Origin: Pseudomonadales bacterium
Lineage (GTDB): Bacteria; Pseudomonadota; Gammaproteobacteria; Pseudomonadales; Azotimanducaceae
DNA length: 7,093 nucleotides
Direction: 5' to 3'
Assembly (NCBI GenBank): GCA_029244465.1
Contig: JAQWQN010000102.1
Coordinates: 1 to 7,093 of the forward strand
Part shown: positions 4,778 to 7,093 of the stretch, one piece after another
Layout: the number at the start of each line of letters is the position of its first letter
How positions within the stretch are numbered: position 1 is the stretch's first letter
Position numbers and translations under genes: made by a program
The notes under the pieces: generated by a model
Database searches by the model: none
What the model was told of the DNA's origin: nothing
Seen by the model: the letters and a program-made list of their open reading frames with translations, nothing else

Positions 4778-7093
4778 TTAACAACCAATGGTACCCTGTT
4801 GATAGAGCATCGCGCGCTTTTGCTCGGACATTCCCAGTACCGTCGTTAAAATCGCGTCGGTGTCTGCGCCGAGGCAAGGTGCTGGACTTCGGATGCCGTT
4901 TTTACGCCGATGGAGTCGCCAAGGTATGCCGGTATGTGCTCGCGCACCAACTTCCGGGTGCTCGATATGTTCGATGAAGTCTTGCTCATTCAGGTGGGGG
5001 TCCTCAACAATATCTTGTACCGTTAACGTTGGGAAAGCAGGGATGCCTTTGGCCTGTAACCTATAGGTCAGATCCCAGCGATCCTGATCTTCCGTCCAGA
5101 TGGCGAGTAAGCTCTCGAGCTCATCTTCATGTGCCTGCCTGTCAGCAAGACCGCGATATTTAGGGTCGTCGCTGAGGTCCGTGTTAATCAGGTTGGCTAG
5201 GACCAGCCAATCTTGGTCGTCGCGACAAGCGATTGAGATCCAACGGTCATCCCCGGCGCACTTGAAGACGCCATGAGGTGACATGTTTGGGTGTCTGTTG
5301 CCCATGCGTTTGGGTTCGGTCCCGTGCTGGGCAAAGCCCATCCATGCTTCCATGTTAAGTACGGCGGTTGCTTCCCACAAACTGACGTCTAGGTGCTCGC
5401 CAACACCGCTTTGATCTCGCTTAATCAATGCGCTCGTGATTGCGTAGGCTGCTGTGATCCCTGCTGTGGGGTCAGGCATGGATAGCCCGATTTCCTCCGG
5501 CTCGCCGCCGAGATACCCTGTTCCAGCTGAGAGTCCAGTCAGTGGAGGGATAGCGGGGCCATAGCCCATGTAGTCTTTATAGGGGCCAGATTGCCCGTAG
5601 CCCGAAATACTGGCAACGATGATATTGGGCTTAATAGATTTGAGTGTGTCGTAGCCAATACCCATTCTATCCATCACGCCGGTCGCGAAGTTCTGCACGA
5701 CGATGTCGCTTTCGGCAACCAGGGCTTTAACGATCTCAATACCTTCCTCGGTGCCGAGATTAATCGCGATGCTCGATTTGCCTTGATTCCATTGATTGAA
5801 CATGCCGGAGCAATTGAGGCCCTGTTCGATACCGACTGGGTAAATCGGAAGGCGACGATAGAGATCGGCGCGTAGCTCAGATTCGATGCGAATGACCTCA
5901 GCGCCTAGGTGTGCCAGGTTGAGGCTGCAGAATGGGCCAGCCCAAGCCCAGGTCATGTCGAGTACTCTGATTCCGCCGAGGGGTTTGTCTTGTGCATCAT
6001 TAGCAGGGCCGCGAGTGGCAGTATGGGCCGTGACGTTGAGCCTGTTGAGTTCATTGGCAACGGTTGCGTTGTGTTCGCCTATTTGCGGGGCTGGGGCGTA
6101 TACGGGTGCGCGGCCACGGGTTCCTAAAATGCTGCTGCCAAAGACTTCCAGAACCCCTGCACCTGGTTGTTGCAGTTCGGTGAAAAACCGTCGCGCGCGC
6201 AAGTGTTCACTGTCAGCAAACTGTTCTAGATTCAGGACTGGAGCGACGCATATACGTTTTTTTTGCGCGGCGTGATAGAGCTCTGCGGCGTCCCAGCCAG
6301 CTACGAATTCTTGGACCAGCATGTGCACCAAGTCTTGATTTTCACGGCGACTGGTTTGGTCTGTGAAGGTTTCCATCTGCGTCCAGTCTGGGGTACCCAT
6401 CAAATCGACCAGTCGCTCCCACTGATCCTGTTCAATACAGACAATGAAAATAGGTGCGTCCTTGGCTTGGAAAATACGCCAGGGCACGAGCGCGCGGGTG
6501 TGATTTCGAGTCGGGACCTCTTCTTTGTAGCTGTATGCGGGAATTGCCGATTCCAATACCGAGGCAACATAGGCCTGCATAGAGAAGTCGATGAAGTCAC
6601 CTCTACCCGTGCGCTGCGTGTCGCGCCAAACGGCAAGAGCGGCCGCCGCGCCCGCTATCGCGGACATCAACATGCACTGATCTCCGGTGACCTTGAGTGG
6701 CGGTAAGTCTGGGTCAGATTGTGTGGCGGGGCACAAATTAGCCCAGCCACCCGCGTTGCTCAGAGTCAAATCTGTCGCTGCGTAGTCAGCGTAGGGACCA
6801 ATACGACCAAACGGGGTTATCGAAAGCGTCACTAAACGGGGTAGGACATCTGTCAATGAAGCGGCGTCAACCCCAAGCCTCGTCGCCTCGGCGTTGCTAA
6901 AACCATGCACTAAGATATCTGCGGATTGGAGTAACCGAGAAAGTACTGCGGACCGTTCAAAGGGCAAGACAAAACTTTTTTTGTTGAGATTCAAGGCAAT
7001 GAAATAACCACTCAAATCGACATTGTCTTTTCCCCTAAATTGACCCCAGTGACGCAATGTGTCGCCTTCCGGCGGCTCAATTTTGATAACGTC
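4778..7093 (-). CDS. Tandem (two-domain) CaiB/BaiF family CoA-transferase, 5' end outside window
   Basis: The frame is open to the right edge, giving 771 visible residues. It begins within DVIKIEPPEGD, the classic segment about 40 residues into a CaiB/BaiF domain, so the true start is outside and the full protein is near 810 residues, about twice the usual 400. Domain 1 spans visible residues 1 to about 342 (ending in a GEHN element at 339-342). A linker of about 28 residues follows, then domain 2 starts afresh with PLGGIRVLDMTWAWAGPF (371 on) and LGAEVIRIES. Family III CoA-transferases move CoA between carboxylic acids through an aspartyl-CoA intermediate. The expected Asp is present in both halves: about D138 (VTGDQC) and D541 (SMPDPTAGI). 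The two halves are clearly diverged, so this is an old duplication or fusion. DddD, which releases dimethyl sulfide from dimethylsulfoniopropionate, shares this two-CaiB layout, but no ddd genes are visible. It leads the methyltransferase gene in an operon. The substrate is unknown. Confidence 0.93.
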   Translation of the reverse strand, partial: DVIKIEPPEGDTLRHWGQFRGKDNVDLSGYFIALNLNKKSFVLPFERSAVLSRLLQSADILVHGFSNAEATRLGVDAASLTDVLPRLVTLSITPFGRIGPYADYAATDLTLSNAGGWANLCPATQSDPDLPPLKVTGDQCMLMSAIAGAAAALAVWRDTQRTGRGDFIDFSMQAYVASVLESAIPAYSYKEEVPTRNHTRALVPWRIFQAKDAPIFIVCIEQDQWERLVDLMGTPDWTQMETFTDQTSRRENQDLVHMLVQEFVAGWDAAELYHAAQKKRICVAPVLNLEQFADSEHLRARRFFTELQQPGAGVLEVFGSSILGTRGRAPVYAPAPQIGEHNATVANELNRLNVTAHTATRGPANDAQDKPLGGIRVLDMTWAWAGPFCSLNLAHLGAEVIRIESELRADLYRRLPIYPVGIEQGLNCSGMFNQWNQGKSSIAINLGTEEGIEIVKALVAESDIVVQNFATGVMDRMGIGYDTLKSIKPNIIVASISGYGQSGPYKDYMGYGPAIPPLTGLSAGTGYLGGEPEEIGLSMPDPTAGITAAYAITSALIKRDQSGVGEHLDVSLWEATAVLNMEAWMGFAQHGTEPKRMGNRHPNMSPHGVFKCAGDDRWISIACRDDQDWLVLANLINTDLSDDPKYRGLADRQAHEDELESLLAIWTEDQDRWDLTYRLQAKGIPAFPTLTVQDIVEDPHLNEQDFIEHIEHPEVGARAHTGIPWRLHRRKNGIRSPAPCLGADTDAILTTVLGMSEQKRAMLYQQGTIGC

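Noticed and set aside
4764..4877. Longer methyltransferase start at 4877
   Set aside because: The extra residues lie inside the 3' end of the CoA-transferase and are Arg-rich without similarity, while ATG at 4763 has GGAG at the right distance.
5886..6706. Plus-strand open frames of 129 and 147 codons opposite the CoA-transferase
   Set aside because: They are antisense to strongly supported coding sequence and carry no recognisable protein features.
7055..7057. TTG at 7057 as the start of the CoA-transferase
   Set aside because: The frame continues to the window edge, and the residues before it (IKIEPPEGD) are a conserved part of the CaiB fold, so this Leu codon is internal.
4778..7093. Calling the tandem CoA-transferase dddD
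   Set aside because: Only the two-domain layout supports it. No BCCT transporter, dddB, dddC or regulator is visible, and tandem CaiB proteins of other function exist.

Overview
The window is densely packed bacterial chromosomal DNA of moderate GC content (roughly half by eye). It holds seven protein-coding genes, two of them cut by the window edges. No RNA gene, insertion sequence, CRISPR array or phage gene was seen. The families present are phytanoyl-CoA dioxygenase-like (PhyH) enzymes, an Ldh_2/MDH2 oxidoreductase, a tandem CaiB/BaiF CoA-transferase and a METTL7-like methyltransferase. They resemble the accessory catabolic gene content of uncultured marine Gammaproteobacteria, but that placement is an inference from gene style and no marker gene is present.

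Left part (1-2077): a partial minus-strand gene runs off the left edge and is probably the N-terminus of an alpha/beta-fold hydrolase. It is divergent from a plus-strand PhyH-family protein (165-971) whose iron-binding motif reads His-Gly-Gly instead of His-x-Asp. That gene converges, with a gap of only 17 bp, on a minus-strand Ldh_2-family NAD(P)-dependent 2-hydroxyacid dehydrogenase (989-2077).

Middle (2078-3968): a 101-bp divergent intergenic region separates the dehydrogenase from a second PhyH-family dioxygenase (2179-3096), which has an intact HxD...H motif. Its stop codon overlaps the start of a stand-alone 5'-3' exonuclease/flap endonuclease-like gene (3093-3968) in an ATGA arrangement, so the two are probably translationally coupled.

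Right part (3969-7093): after a 180-bp convergent gap there is a minus-strand operon. A double-domain CaiB/BaiF family CoA-transferase (4778 to beyond 7093) is followed 14 bp downstream by a small class I SAM methyltransferase of the METTL7/thiol-methyltransferase type (4149-4763).

Taken together, hydrolase, two oxygenases, dehydrogenase and CoA-transferase could oxidise and CoA-activate a carboxylic or alicyclic substrate, with the methyltransferase modifying or detoxifying an intermediate. This pathway is a hypothesis from co-location only; no substrate can be read from the sequence. The points most worth following up are the HxG iron site of the first PhyH protein, the Arg-to-Asn change beside the catalytic His of the dehydrogenase, the coupling of an oxygenase to a DNA nuclease, and the tandem CaiB protein with both catalytic Asp residues kept.
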